Shown: positions 52,783 to 62,758, counted from the stretch's first letter. The stretch: DNA of 62,966 bases from Cytophagales bacterium (GCA_020402945.1 JADBYQ010000019.1:1-62966); one strand, 5' to 3'. Notes: generated by a model not told the origin, from the sequence alone. Made by a program: numbers and translations.

Positions 52783-54123
52783 ATGGAATTAAAAAATTAT
52801 AAAACACACGCCAAAGAAGGCTTTCATCTAGCCTACCCGGTTATGCTCAGTCAGCTTGGGCACGTAACCATGGGCGTTGCAGACAACATAATGGTCGGCA
52901 ATTTGGGTGCCGCTAATCTGGCCGGTGCAGGCTTGGCCAACGTGGCTTTCAATTTTCTGTTACTTTTCGGCATCGGTGTTTCTTACGCCATCACGCCATT
53001 GGTTTCAACGGCAGACGGAGAAAGAGATGATACAAAAATTGCTTCCATACTAAAGCACGGTTTACTCATCAATATCTGCAATAGTTTGATTCTTGTAGCT
53101 ATTGTTTCTGTCGGGATGAACGTGCTGTTTCACATCAATCAACCACCGGAAGTAGTTGTCCTTTCTATCCCTTATCTAAGCATTATCACGTTTTCACTCA
53201 TTCCCATTTTGGTGTTTCAGACTTTTCGTCAATTTACAGAAGGCTTATCGCTGACACGCCTCGCGATGATCATTGTCATCAGCGCAAATGTGGTGAATAT
53301 CGGACTAAATTATTTATTGATTTACGGGCATGGTGGCTTTCCGGCACTGGGTTTAAATGGAGCTGGATATGCCACGTTGACCTCACGAATTTTAATGGCT
53401 GTAGTTTTTGCAGGCTATGTATATCTCGCTCCACGCTTCAAAAAATTCAGAAATGGATTTTCCATCGGAAACTATTCGAAGGCACTGTTTAACAAAATGT
53501 TACACATCGGAATACCTGCCGGTATGCAATTTATTTTCGAAGTCGCAGCTTTTGATTTTTCGCTGGTGATGATGGGATGGCTAGGAACGCAAGCGCTGGC
53601 GGCCCATCAAATAGCGATCAACTTAGCCACCATAAGTTATATGACTACTTCAGGCCTGGCGGCAGCCGCCACCATACGTGTCAGCCATTTTTTGGGCAAG
53701 AAAGATTTTAGCAACCTGCGTCAATCGGCTTACGCTCTTCTAGGCGTTGCATTATTGATCATGACGGCTTGGGCGATTTTTTTTATTGTGGGGAGAAATT
53801 TTCTACCATTATTGTATGTTCACGATGCCGAGGTTATTGCAATCGCTGGTCCATTACTGGTTATCGCGGGATTTTTCCAATTAAGTGATGGAGCTCAGGT
53901 TGTTTGTATCGGTGCACTAAGAGGATTACAAGATGTCAAAATTCCATCGTTGCTAATTTTCATTTCATACTGGATCATTGGTCTTCCTCTTGGGTATTGC
54001 TTGGCGTTTGTTTTCGGATGGGGTGCTATCGGAATTTGGCTTGGTCTGTTGTTGGGGTTGACGTTAACCGCCACCGCCATGTTTCTACGATTCAAGAAAC
54101 TGGCTGGCTCTTTAAAAGAATAG
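52783..54123 (+). CDS. MATE-family multidrug efflux transporter
   Basis: 446 residues, 12 helices in two six-helix repeats. The first half has AYPVMLSQLGHVTMGVADNIMVG, the typical opening with PxxxxQxG-type and D-x-x-M-V-G signatures; the second half repeats it as IGIPAGMQFIFEVAAFDFSLVMMGWLG in two stretches. MATE pumps use Na+ or H+ to export cationic drugs; NorM-like subfamily is likely. Preceded by the palindrome at 52716-52769. Confidence 0.92.
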   Translation: MELKNYKTHAKEGFHLAYPVMLSQLGHVTMGVADNIMVGNLGAANLAGAGLANVAFNFLLLFGIGVSYAITPLVSTADGERDDTKIASILKHGLLINICNSLILVAIVSVGMNVLFHINQPPEVVVLSIPYLSIITFSLIPILVFQTFRQFTEGLSLTRLAMIIVISANVVNIGLNYLLIYGHGGFPALGLNGAGYATLTSRILMAVVFAGYVYLAPRFKKFRNGFSIGNYSKALFNKMLHIGIPAGMQFIFEVAAFDFSLVMMGWLGTQALAAHQIAINLATISYMTTSGLAAAATIRVSHFLGKKDFSNLRQSAYALLGVALLIMTAWAIFFIVGRNFLPLLYVHDAEVIAIAGPLLVIAGFFQLSDGAQVVCIGALRGLQDVKIPSLLIFISYWIIGLPLGYCLAFVFGWGAIGIWLGLLLGLTLTATAMFLRFKKLAGSLKE

Positions 54124-54164
54124 TTTTTCTTTCTTATCTTTTGAAAAACTGAAAGCAAACGAAA

Positions 54165-54725
54165 ATGACAAAAGTTGATGCCAAGCCGGTAAGGGTCTCC
54201 CAAACCACCATCACCGAGTTGATGATACCAGCATACGCGAATTTTGGGGGCAAAATACACGGAGGCATACTTCTTTCCATGATGGACAAAGTAGCCTACG
54301 CCACCGCCAGCAAACATGCAGGTACTTATTGCGTAACTGTTTCCGTTGACAAAGTCGAGTTCTTACAACCCGTAGAGGTAGGGGAATTAGTGTCTATGCA
54401 CGCTTCAGTTAACTATGTAGGAAACTCTTCTTTGGTTGTGGGAATTCGGGTAGAAGCTCAAAATGTAAAACTCGGAACTATCAAACACACCAACTCATCA
54501 TTTTTTACCATGGTAGCCAAAAACGATGATGACAAACCCATGCAGGTGCCGAAACTAATTTTAGAAAATGATGAAGACGTGAAACGTTTTATAGAAACCA
54601 TGCGAATGAAAGAAATAAAAAACTCAGTGAAAGAGAAAATGGATGATGCCAAATCGAAAATTGAAGTAGACAACGCTCGCGAACTATTAAAAGATCAGCG
54701 CTGTCAAATTAAGATCAGGCTTTAG
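54165..54725 (+). CDS. acyl-CoA thioesterase (hot-dog fold, YciA/BFIT-like)
   Basis: 186 residues. The hot-dog core is MIPAYANFGGKIHGGILLSMMDKVAYATAS, where the Asp of the MMDKVA helix is the catalytic acid of this class, then VSVDKVEFLQPVEVGELVSM and SSLVVGIRVEAQNVKLGTIK. After the single hot-dog domain a charged C-terminal helix (about residues 145-186) is added. The enzyme cleaves acyl-CoA, chain length unknown. An 8-bp inverted repeat AGTTTTTC / GAAAAACT lies between MATE stop and this gene (54122-54150). Confidence 0.88.
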   Translation: MTKVDAKPVRVSQTTITELMIPAYANFGGKIHGGILLSMMDKVAYATASKHAGTYCVTVSVDKVEFLQPVEVGELVSMHASVNYVGNSSLVVGIRVEAQNVKLGTIKHTNSSFFTMVAKNDDDKPMQVPKLILENDEDVKRFIETMRMKEIKNSVKEKMDDAKSKIEVDNARELLKDQRCQIKIRL

Positions 54726-54813
54726 TCTGAATAAATAACTGAATTCCGTAAGCCACATTACGCCAAAATGTTCTAAAATTGTACACTTAAAACCATTTGT
54801 AAACGCTAACAGC

Positions 54814-56157
54814 ATGAAGCATTTTCTTTCCTTTGTTTTCCTTTTTGTTCTCACAGGCTCCGTTGCCCAATACCCACTCATCCTCACACAGCGAGAGCAA
54901 GCGAAAGTGATTGACGAACTGCTAGAAGATCGTTTGCGCACCGTGCTTCCCGGCATCATGCGAAGAGAGGGCATTGATATGTGGGTCATCATCTCGAGAG
55001 AATACAATGAAGATCCGATTATCAGAACAATGCTTCCGGCCACCTGGTTTGCGGCTCGTAGAACCACCATGTTGGTAATTTACGACAAAGGGAAAGACGC
55101 CAGAGGGAATGATCTGGGTCTTGAATATTTGGCCGTAGCTCGCTACGATGTAGGCAAAATGTTTAGACGCGCCTGGGATCCTGATCATCAGCCGGACCAA
55201 TGGGGCCAACTCGCCAAGATTGTAGAAGAAAGAAATCCGAAAAAGATAGGTGTCAACAAGGCGCCTTCATGGGGTCATGTAGATGGATTGACCGCCAATG
55301 ACTATGATCAGTTTCTGACTGCACTTCCAAAGCGCTTGTATACACACGTGGCCTCTGCCGAAAAATTAGGTGTAGCATGGCTTGAAACACGAACGGAGAG
55401 AGAAATGATTATCTACCAGCAGATTTGCCGAATCGCTCACGAAATCATTGCGGAAGGGTTTTCCGACAGAGTCATTCAGCCGGGTATAACCACTACCGAA
55501 GATGTGGTTTGGTGGTATCGCGAAGAAATCAAGCGACTAAAGCTTGACACCTGGTTCCAGCCATCTGTGTCCGTACAACGACAAGAACCTGAGACCATAA
55601 CCGCCAAGCGGCCACAACCTTTGGTCATTCTCCCGGGAGATCTATTGCATGTCGACTTCGGCATTACCTACTTGAGGCTTAACACAGATACGCAACAACA
55701 CGCTTACGTTCTGAAGCCGGGAGAAACGGAGGTAGCCGAATATTTACGCAACGCATTTAAGAGAGGAAATAAACTTCAAGATATACTGACAAGCAATTTC
55801 AAGGAGGGAAAAACGGGCAATCAAATTCTAGCCGACACTCGCAAACAGGCGATAGACGGGGGGATTACTCCTTCCATTTACACGCATCCAATTGGCTTTC
55901 ATGGTCATGCAGCTGGCACCACCATAGGGATGTGGGATATGCAAGGTGGCGTACCCTTTACAGGTGACTACCCAATGCATTTTAATACAGCCTACTCCAT
56001 CGAATTGAATGCCTCTGTATACGTGATCGAATGGAAAAAGGAAGTACGCATTCAATTGGAAGAAGATGGCTATTTTGACGAGAAGGGTTTTCGATATATT
56101 GACGGAAGGCAAAATGATATTATTATAATACCCAAGCCTGATCCCATCAATCGCTAG
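54814..56157 (+). CDS. exported M24-family metallopeptidase (Xaa-Pro aminopeptidase-like)
   Basis: 447 residues with a signal peptide (MKHFLSFVFLFVLTGSVAQ). A creatinase-like N-terminal domain is followed by the pita-bread domain. The five metal ligands can be placed: DLLHVDFGITYLRLNTDTQQ (two Asp), THPIGFHGHAAGTTIG (His), YSIELNASVYVIEW (Glu) and RIQLEEDGYFDEKG (Glu). The usual ligand order D-D-H-E-E is met. Export suggests a periplasmic peptidase that takes dipeptides or proline peptides. The 88-bp gap before it has no perfect promoter motif. Confidence 0.9.
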   Translation: MKHFLSFVFLFVLTGSVAQYPLILTQREQAKVIDELLEDRLRTVLPGIMRREGIDMWVIISREYNEDPIIRTMLPATWFAARRTTMLVIYDKGKDARGNDLGLEYLAVARYDVGKMFRRAWDPDHQPDQWGQLAKIVEERNPKKIGVNKAPSWGHVDGLTANDYDQFLTALPKRLYTHVASAEKLGVAWLETRTEREMIIYQQICRIAHEIIAEGFSDRVIQPGITTTEDVVWWYREEIKRLKLDTWFQPSVSVQRQEPETITAKRPQPLVILPGDLLHVDFGITYLRLNTDTQQHAYVLKPGETEVAEYLRNAFKRGNKLQDILTSNFKEGKTGNQILADTRKQAIDGGITPSIYTHPIGFHGHAAGTTIGMWDMQGGVPFTGDYPMHFNTAYSIELNASVYVIEWKKEVRIQLEEDGYFDEKGFRYIDGRQNDIIIIPKPDPINR

Positions 56158-56204
56158 CACAAAAAAATACGAAGCGAAACCGACTTTTATGAATTACTCA
56201 GCGA

Positions 56205-56927
56205 ATGAAACTGATTAGAATAGTACATACCATTTACGGTTTTTTCGTATTTTCTTTCCTGTTCATACTCTTTTTGCCACTTCTGCTCATTCCAATTGTC
56301 CTTCCAAAAAAGTTTGAGCTAGTTGGTATTCTCAACCGCTGGTGGGCCAGGCTGATGTTTATCTTTTGTTTCTTACCCTTTCGGGTAGAGACACGTGGGA
56401 AACTAGACAGCAGTCGTCAGTACATTTTTTGCCCCAACCATTTCTCCTATCTTGATATCCCAACAATGGGTCTGAATCCGATCAATGCCGTTTTTGTTGG
56501 TAAAAATGATATGGAAAAGATTCCTCTTTTTGGGTTTATGTATCGCAAACTACATATCACGGTCGACCGAAAAAGTATGCGCAGTCGGTCGGAAACAATG
56601 TTGGCTAGTATGAGAGCCATTGATTCGGGAAAAAGCCTTGTGATTTACCCGGAGGGGGGAATGGCAACAAAAAATCCGCCCCAAATGGTACCGTTTAAAG
56701 ACGGAGCTTTCCGAACCGCTATCGAAAAACAAATACCCATTGTACCCGTCACCATCCCTTATAATTGGATAATTTTGCCGGACCAGAAAAAAATGATCCT
56801 TCATGCAGGCAAAGTCAAAGTTATTTTCCATGAACCGATCGAGACAAAAGGAATGACCCTGGAAAGTATTTCATTATTAAAACGCCAAGTGTTTTCAGTG
56901 ATTCAAAGTGAACTATCAAAAAGCTAG
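56205..56927 (+). CDS. plsC: 1-acyl-sn-glycerol-3-phosphate acyltransferase (PlsC)
   Basis: 240 residues. One N-terminal membrane helix (FFVFSFLFILFLPLLLIPIV), then the HX4D motif in CPNHFSYLDIPTMGL, the Lys/Arg motif VGKNDMEKIPLFGFMYRKL, and YPEGGMATKNPPQMVPFKDGAF with the EGG box. It makes phosphatidate from lysophosphatidate, an early step in phospholipid synthesis. It is followed by gatC 8 bp later and then the membrane-TPR gene. Confidence 0.92.
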   Translation: MKLIRIVHTIYGFFVFSFLFILFLPLLLIPIVLPKKFELVGILNRWWARLMFIFCFLPFRVETRGKLDSSRQYIFCPNHFSYLDIPTMGLNPINAVFVGKNDMEKIPLFGFMYRKLHITVDRKSMRSRSETMLASMRAIDSGKSLVIYPEGGMATKNPPQMVPFKDGAFRTAIEKQIPIVPVTIPYNWIILPDQKKMILHAGKVKVIFHEPIETKGMTLESISLLKRQVFSVIQSELSKS

Positions 56928-56935
56928 CATCTTCA

Positions 56936-57223
56936 ATGAAATTGGACGTAGAAACTCTTCAAAAAATAGCCCACCTATCAAGGTTAGATATAAATGAGAA
57001 AGATACCGACCAAATGCTTCGCGACATGAGCAACATGCTCACTTTTGTAGAGAAATTAAATGAGGTCAATACAGATGGTGTAGCACCACTCACCACAATG
57101 AGCCACGAACTAAATAATTTACGTGAAGATGTCGCGAAGGCAGACCTAACTCACGATGAAGTGCTAAGGAACGCACCAAAGAAAGACAGAGATTATTTTC
57201 GCGTGCCAAAAGTTTTGGAATAA
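56936..57223 (+). CDS. gatC: GatC, Asp/Glu-tRNA amidotransferase subunit C
   Basis: 95 residues. It matches GatC throughout: VETLQKIAHLSRLDINEKDT, LRDMSNMLTFVEKLNEVNTD and the C-terminal belt region VAPLTTMSHELNNLREDV, ending RVPKVLE. It helps fold and anchor GatAB for making Gln-tRNA or Asn-tRNA. gatA and gatB are not in this window. It lies between plsC and the 991-residue gene with 3 bp to the latter. Confidence 0.95.
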   Translation: MKLDVETLQKIAHLSRLDINEKDTDQMLRDMSNMLTFVEKLNEVNTDGVAPLTTMSHELNNLREDVAKADLTHDEVLRNAPKKDRDYFRVPKVLE

Positions 57224-57226
57224 GAA

Positions 57227-60202
57227 ATGTCAGCAATTCGGTTTTGGGAGAATTGGACCAGTGGCGAGAAACGTCTTTTCTGGCTATTGGCTTGCTTAGC
57301 TTTAGCTGGGCTAGGCTTATTCGGTTACATCTATTTTCAAAACCCTTCTTTAGTTTATGTATACGAGCAGTTTCAGGAATTGAAACTGATGGATGTTGCC
57401 CTGCGAAGTTTTCGTGTAGGTCTTTCCACCATTCAAGTTCCGATTGAAAATATCTTGTTGTTTGAAACATATGTAGGCAGCGACCTTCAACCGGCTTTTT
57501 GGATTTATTATCTTTTTTTGGGCTGCCTAACCGTTGGGGTTCTTTTGTTTCTGACCTTCATCACCACACTAAAGCGTTATTCCTTTTTGGGTGGAATAGG
57601 TATTTTTATCCTGATCATTGTCAATTTTCATTGGGAAACGCTTCTGGTAATTGGCTTGTCGAATAAAATCCCGACCATAGTTATCACCATTTTGTACGCA
57701 GCACTCGCTTACTATTTCCAATCTTTCAGGAGTGATTTTTCATTTCTATTCCGGCTTTCCTGTTTTATTCTTATTACACTCATCATAGCGGTTGTAGTGT
57801 ATTTTGGAAGTCGTATTAATAGTCCGTTTCTTCATTTGGCGGTCAACGGGCTAACCACCGGCATTATCATGAGTGTGGTATTCATCGCAATGGTCGCACA
57901 TGAATTGATTGCACTATTTGTCACCATCGTTACAAATTCACAAAAACCAAACCGCTCAGCTGGACACTTCTACCTTGTTACCGCCATTTACCTCGCCAAC
58001 TTAATCATTACGTACTTAATCCGGGAAAATTATTTACACTGGAATATTTTCACCGTTGACTCCTTTCTACTTCTCACATTGTCCGCCATTATCGGCTTGT
58101 GGGGAGTGCGAAAAAGAGAGCCACTTTATGCTGATGTTGTCAGCTCCTTTCCGATCGTCACCTATCTTTACTTAGGTTTCTTCATTGCCACCTACGCAAC
58201 CATTAGCTTTTGCTTTGCCACGCATAGTACCACCATGATGGAAGGCTTCGATGACATCATTCTTTTCATGCATCTCGGCTACGGAGTTATTTTTACCGCT
58301 TATGTAACTGCCAACTTTGGCCCCATGTTATTGGCGAACCTATCTGTACACAAAATTCTTTACCAACCATCTGCGATGCCCTTCTTTACTTTTCGTACGA
58401 TGGGCTTGATAGCAACGTTCGCTTTTCTCTCCTACTCTTATCCCCTCACAACTTATTTTGATCGGGCTAAGGCTACTTACTACAATGCCTATGGAGACAT
58501 GTACCTTGCTCTGGCAGATCAACAAACGGCCGAAGCATACTATAAGAAATCAATCTCGACAATAAATAGAAATCATCATGCACACTACGCGCTCGCCAAG
58601 TTATACTCAGTACAATTGAATCCATATGATGCGCTTAAAGAGTACAAAAACATTATTCAAACCACGCCTTCAGAAATGGCTTACTTGAATTATGTTGATG
58701 CCTATCAAACTAATGGAAAACACGTGGAAGCGGCCGCCCTCCTTAAGGAGGGATTAAGCATTTTTCCTGCCAGTGGATTATTGTTAAATGCACAAGCATT
58801 GAACTATTATCAACTAAACCAGTTAGATTCTTCTTTGCTGTTTTTTCAAAGAGCCAGAAAAAGTCAACTAACAAAGGATGCAGCAGAAACCAATCTGTTT
58901 GCTTGCAGCGCACAACTTCGATTATCATTTCCGGCTGACTCTTTGCTCAAACTATTAGGGTCGAAAGATTTGGGCACGCAGAGCAACGCCTTCGCACTGG
59001 CAACTCTTCAACATATCAACTTGCCGATCGATCCAAAGATACCAAAAGACACAATACTCAATGTGCGCATGGCTGTTGTCATCAGCAACCAGCTAACCAA
59101 TCAGCTTGATAAAGTAGATACAGCGGCTCTGCGTAATTTTGTGCTCATCGCCAAAAAACCAACAAACAGCAATTTCAAAGAATACGTACTTCAGGCCGCT
59201 GCACATGCCTACTACGAACAGGGGATGGTCACTCAAGCACTTGAACTCCTTCGCGAATTGGCATACTTTACTAACCAAGGAAAATATTTTTATCAGCTAG
59301 GCATTTGGCTGCTGGAACAAAAAAATCCGGCCACCGCTGCATCGTATTTCAAAGTAGCCGAAGAAAAAAACAGGGATGGCGCTGACTTTATGCAGGCATT
59401 ATCTTGGACAGAAGCTGATAGCTTGGATGTGGCGTTATCGTTTTGGAATTCTTTAGTCACATCCGATGATTCTTCCAGACGAAATCAAGCCATACTCTAT
59501 AGAAAAATCATTGGGTCCGAAAATAACGCAGTGCTGCAGCAAAATGATGAATTCATCTATGAGTACTCCAAAGTTCACGTACCCCTTTCTGATTCGCTTT
59601 TGTTCGGTCTGATGGTCGAAAAAATCAGTAATGTAGATTGGAAAACCCGAGCTATCCTGGAGAGAAGTAAAAGGTGGTATGCACTTGACGAACCGAACAG
59701 AGCGATCGGTTGTCTGTCATTGTTGAAAGGTGTTACGTTTACAGACAAAGATCTTGCAGACGAAATCATGGTTTTTAATATGATGCTGGCTGCGGAGACA
59801 TCTAACTGGAGCTACTTGCAAAATAAGATGAATGGTGAGTTACCACCTGCCTATCGAAATGAAAAAATTTATTGGCGTGCAGTCATTGCCGCTCGCGAAG
59901 GCAACACAAAAGAAGCATTGCACGACTTCGAGTTTCTAGGAAAAGCTAATGTTCAATTCGAAGAAGCAATGTTGGCCTCGGCTCGATTTTTCCAAAAAAA
60001 CAGCACCGACAAGCTAAAGCCTTACTCCATTTTGGTAAATGGACTTTTGGCAAAACCCAATTCAGTGAAGCTATTGAAAGAATATGCCGTGCAAGCCATG
60101 CTGTTGGGCTTTGAAAGTGAATCAGTACAGGCGATGGCAAAACTAAAGAAATTACTCCCGCTTGACATTTACAACGAGTTCGAAAAGACGTTGGCAAAAT
60201 GA
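57227..60202 (+). CDS. large polytopic membrane protein with C-terminal TPR repeats
   Basis: 991 residues. Residues 1-about 430 have about eleven hydrophobic helices (LFWLLACLALAGLGLFGYIY; FLGGIGIFILIIVNF; LVIGLSNKIPTIVITILYAA; a last one LIATFAFLSYSYPLTTYF). From about 440 to the end come helical repeats of the TPR type (AYGDMYLALADQQTAEAYYKK, HAHYALAKLYSVQLNPYDAL KEYKN, EAALLKEGLSIFPASGLLLN). No catalytic motif is seen. The layout recalls glycosyltransferase-like or exporter proteins with solute carrier helices plus scaffold TPRs, but I do not recognise the family. Its gene lies 3 bp after gatC, in one transcript with plsC and gatC; this coupling to lipid synthesis may be incidental. Confidence 0.8.
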   Translation: MSAIRFWENWTSGEKRLFWLLACLALAGLGLFGYIYFQNPSLVYVYEQFQELKLMDVALRSFRVGLSTIQVPIENILLFETYVGSDLQPAFWIYYLFLGCLTVGVLLFLTFITTLKRYSFLGGIGIFILIIVNFHWETLLVIGLSNKIPTIVITILYAALAYYFQSFRSDFSFLFRLSCFILITLIIAVVVYFGSRINSPFLHLAVNGLTTGIIMSVVFIAMVAHELIALFVTIVTNSQKPNRSAGHFYLVTAIYLANLIITYLIRENYLHWNIFTVDSFLLLTLSAIIGLWGVRKREPLYADVVSSFPIVTYLYLGFFIATYATISFCFATHSTTMMEGFDDIILFMHLGYGVIFTAYVTANFGPMLLANLSVHKILYQPSAMPFFTFRTMGLIATFAFLSYSYPLTTYFDRAKATYYNAYGDMYLALADQQTAEAYYKKSISTINRNHHAHYALAKLYSVQLNPYDALKEYKNIIQTTPSEMAYLNYVDAYQTNGKHVEAAALLKEGLSIFPASGLLLNAQALNYYQLNQLDSSLLFFQRARKSQLTKDAAETNLFACSAQLRLSFPADSLLKLLGSKDLGTQSNAFALATLQHINLPIDPKIPKDTILNVRMAVVISNQLTNQLDKVDTAALRNFVLIAKKPTNSNFKEYVLQAAAHAYYEQGMVTQALELLRELAYFTNQGKYFYQLGIWLLEQKNPATAASYFKVAEEKNRDGADFMQALSWTEADSLDVALSFWNSLVTSDDSSRRNQAILYRKIIGSENNAVLQQNDEFIYEYSKVHVPLSDSLLFGLMVEKISNVDWKTRAILERSKRWYALDEPNRAIGCLSLLKGVTFTDKDLADEIMVFNMMLAAETSNWSYLQNKMNGELPPAYRNEKIYWRAVIAAREGNTKEALHDFEFLGKANVQFEEAMLASARFFQKNSTDKLKPYSILVNGLLAKPNSVKLLKEYAVQAMLLGFESESVQAMAKLKKLLPLDIYNEFEKTLAK

Positions 60203-60316
60203 ACAAATTGAATGCGTGTGTAGTCGCTTTCCTTCAATTGGGATTCACTTGGAAATTAGTTGATTTATTATCACAAACTGTTCTTACTTTTGAGCTTAAA
60301 TGTTTTTTCTATGGAG

Positions 60317-61396
60317 ATGAAGTTTGTTCCCTTGAATGCAGTACACGAAAAGCTGGGTGCCAAAATGGTGCCTTTTGCCGGATACAATATGCCGGTACGG
60401 TATTCTTCCGATATCGAAGAGCACATGACCGTTCGGAATGGTGCGGGCGTTTTTGATGTTTCGCATATGGGGGAGTTTACTATTAAGGGGCCCCATGCAC
60501 TGGATTTGATTCAGCGAGTAACAAGCAATGATGCCAGCAAACTAGTTGATGGGCAAGCCCAATACTCATGTCTACCTAATGAAACGGGCGGCATTGTAGA
60601 TGATCTTATTGTTTACAAGGTAAAGGATAATGACTATTTACTTGTAGTCAATGCATCCAACATAGAAAAAGATTGGAACTGGATTTCCAAATTTAATAAC
60701 AAGGGAGCTGAGATGAAAAACATTTCAGATGACATTTGCCTGTTTGCCGTTCAGGGGCCTAAGGCCGTGGGAGTGTTGCAACGACTCACTTCAACTGATC
60801 TTTCAGCGATTAAGTATTATCATTTTGCCGCTGGCGAATTGGCCGGAATACCCAATGTCATTTTAAGCAATACCGGCTACACTGGAGCAGGTGGCTTTGA
60901 AGTTTATGTAAATAAAACTAATGCTGAAAAAGTTTGGCAGGCAATTTTTGATGCTGGTAAGGACGAGGGAATCAAGCCGATTGGCCTTGGCGCTCGGGAT
61001 ACACTGCGACTTGAAATGGGCTTTTGCCTTTATGGAAATGATATTGACGACACCACGTCTCCGTTAGAAGGTGGACTAGGTTGGATTACCAAGTTTACAA
61101 AGGTGTTTACTAACTCTACGAATATTCAAAACCAAAAAGAAACGGGTGTTTCGCGAAAACTAGTGGGCTTCAAGATGATTGATAAGGGTATTCCACGTCA
61201 TGACTATCCGATAAAAGATTCAGCTGGCAAAGTGATCGGGAAAGTCACATCAGGAACTCAGTCGCCTATGCTAGGCATTGGGATTGGTTTGGGTTATGTA
61301 ACGACTGCAAATTCTGCAGTAGGGACAGAAATTTTCATTGACATAAGAAATAAAGCGCTAAAAGCAATCGTCAGTAAAACACCTTTGATTAGCTAA
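60317..61396 (+). CDS. gcvT: glycine cleavage system aminomethyltransferase (T protein)
   Basis: 359 residues. It opens [27 protein letters not shown] and carries [15 protein letters not shown] and [14 protein letters not shown], the folate-binding and aminomethyl-transfer core, then [20 protein letters not shown], followed by a C-terminal barrel ([22 protein letters not shown]). It transfers the methylene group from the H-protein lipoyl arm to tetrahydrofolate. The start is set at the ATG at 60317 (another ATG lies two codons upstream); the 20 residues of the longer frame look like untranslated leader. gcvH and gcvP are not here. Confidence 0.94.
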   Translation: MKFVPLNAVHEKLGAKMVPFAGYNMPVRYSSDIEEHMTVRNGAGVFDVSHMGEFTIKGPHALDLIQRVTSNDASKLVDGQAQYSCLPNETGGIVDDLIVYKVKDNDYLLVVNASNIEKDWNWISKFNNKGAEMKNISDDICLFAVQGPKAVGVLQRLTSTDLSAIKYYHFAAGELAGIPNVILSNTGYTGAGGFEVYVNKTNAEKVWQAIFDAGKDEGIKPIGLGARDTLRLEMGFCLYGNDIDDTTSPLEGGLGWITKFTKVFTNSTNIQNQKETGVSRKLVGFKMIDKGIPRHDYPIKDSAGKVIGKVTSGTQSPMLGIGIGLGYVTTANSAVGTEIFIDIRNKALKAIVSKTPLIS

Positions 61397-61401
61397 CTCA
61401 A

Positions 61402-62037
61402 ATGAGAAATGAGAGGTTTATTGTACTCTTGGTATTGTTCAATGCCACGGTATGCAATTCCCAAGATTTTTCAAAACTGAAAACGAGTAACAAAGGCGTA
61501 GAGCTAATGAACGAAGGTAAATACCTTGACGCTATTTCTCAGTTTTCCGAACTGGTCGAACAAGATTCAACAACTACTGTATTTCGGTATAACAGAGCAC
61601 TTTGCTATCTGAGCATAAATCGACTACAAGAATCTCTTACAGACTTTAAGGTTCTCTTTCGCCAACTACCAGATGAACCTGAATATATCTACCAACAAGG
61701 TGTCATCTTCCTGAAATTAGATAGTTTAAAAAAGGCCGAGTATTGCCTCACACAAGCCATTTCTCAAGACAGCGAAAATCACGAGTATTTTTCGAGTCGA
61801 GGTACAACTTATCTAAAACTAAAGTCTTACGACCTTGCAATTGCCGACTTGACAAAAAGCCTGACTTTAAACGGGCAAAACAAAACAGTCTTGCACAATA
61901 GAGGTATCGCATTTCTTAGAGTGGGGAAGAAAGAGTTGGCTTGCCAGGATTGGTGCGATGCTTTTCATTTAGGGAATCTCAATTCCAAATCGCACATCGA
62001 AAAAAACTGTTCACAACTTATAAACTGCCTTGACTGA
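61402..62037 (+). CDS. secreted TPR-repeat protein
   Basis: 211 residues with a signal peptide (MRNERFIVLLVLFNATVCNS). The rest is TPR units: SNKGVELMNEGKYLDAISQF, TVFRYNRALCYLSINRLQES, PEYIYQQGVIFLKLDSLKKA and HEYFSSRGTTYLKLKSYDLA. About five to six helix-pair repeats fill the whole mature chain, so it is a pure interaction scaffold. Its stop codon overlaps the comB ATG by 1 base (TGATG), so they are coupled. Partner unknown. Confidence 0.8.
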   Translation: MRNERFIVLLVLFNATVCNSQDFSKLKTSNKGVELMNEGKYLDAISQFSELVEQDSTTTVFRYNRALCYLSINRLQESLTDFKVLFRQLPDEPEYIYQQGVIFLKLDSLKKAEYCLTQAISQDSENHEYFSSRGTTYLKLKSYDLAIADLTKSLTLNGQNKTVLHNRGIAFLRVGKKELACQDWCDAFHLGNLNSKSHIEKNCSQLINCLD

Positions 62038-62741
62038 TGAAGACCATAGATGTTTGCTTAAGTCCGGAACTAATGCATCTCTACCCGGTGCAAGATAAAA
62101 CAGTGGTAGTAGTGGACATTTTGAGAGCAACATCTTGCATGGTCACGGCCTTTGCGCACGGGGTAGAGAGTATTACCCCGATCGCCAATTTGGAAGAGTG
62201 CCAAAATCTGAAGCTGAGAGGTTACGTGATTTCTGGAGAGCGTGATGGAAAAAAAGTAGAGGGTTTTGACAAGGGAAACTCGCCTTTCGAATACATGGGC
62301 GAACAAGTCCGCGGATTGAAGATTGCCTTCACAACTACCAATGGTACCCAGGCGATAGAAAAATCAAAAGGGGCGAAAGATGTTATTATCGGTTCCTTCT
62401 TGAACTTGAATGCAGTCGCTAAATATTTGTTGTTGAATGAACACAACGTTTTGGTCGTTTGTGCGGGCTGGAAAGGCAAAGTAAACCTGGAGGACACGCT
62501 CTTTGCCGGTGCACTGGTTGACAAATTGAAAGACTATCTCGGACCGGATTGTGATGCCCCTCTGGCCGCACAGCATTTATATAATATTGCAAAAGACGAT
62601 ATGGTGAGTTTTTTAAACGCCTCTTCTCATGTGAGGCGCCTGAACAAACTCAATATTCATGATGACCTGAAATTTTGCGTTACTCCGGATCAATATACAG
62701 TACTGCCGAGATTGATCAATGGGGTACTACAGCTTCGATAG
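62037..62741 (+). CDS. comB: 2-phosphosulfolactate phosphatase (ComB family)
   Basis: 234 residues. It reads as ComB: KTVVVVDILRATSCMVTAFA HGVE, then VISGERDGKKVEGFDKGNSP, GLKIAFTTTNGTQAIEKSKG and VLVVCAGWKGKVNLEDTLFAG. The Mg2+-dependent enzyme removes phosphate from 2-phosphosulfolactate to give (R)-3-sulfolactate, first known in coenzyme M synthesis of methanogens. In Bacteroidota it is common; a link to sulfonate or sulfonolipid metabolism is inferred but nothing else for that is in the window. Coupled to the TPR gene, and followed by a hairpin-T-run at 62759. Confidence 0.9.
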   Translation: MKTIDVCLSPELMHLYPVQDKTVVVVDILRATSCMVTAFAHGVESITPIANLEECQNLKLRGYVISGERDGKKVEGFDKGNSPFEYMGEQVRGLKIAFTTTNGTQAIEKSKGAKDVIIGSFLNLNAVAKYLLLNEHNVLVVCAGWKGKVNLEDTLFAGALVDKLKDYLGPDCDAPLAAQHLYNIAKDDMVSFLNASSHVRRLNKLNIHDDLKFCVTPDQYTVLPRLINGVLQLR

Positions 62742-62758
62742 TTTCGGATTGTCGTGAT

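Noticed and set aside
54122-54150. Inverted repeat AGTTTTTC / GAAAAACT after the MATE stop
   Set aside because: Made only of A/T runs with a 13-nt loop and no T-run; expected by chance in such AT-rich gaps, so not called a terminator.
53895-54317. 140-codon minus-strand frame across the MATE-thioesterase junction
   Set aside because: Antisense to two clear genes and without protein-like features.
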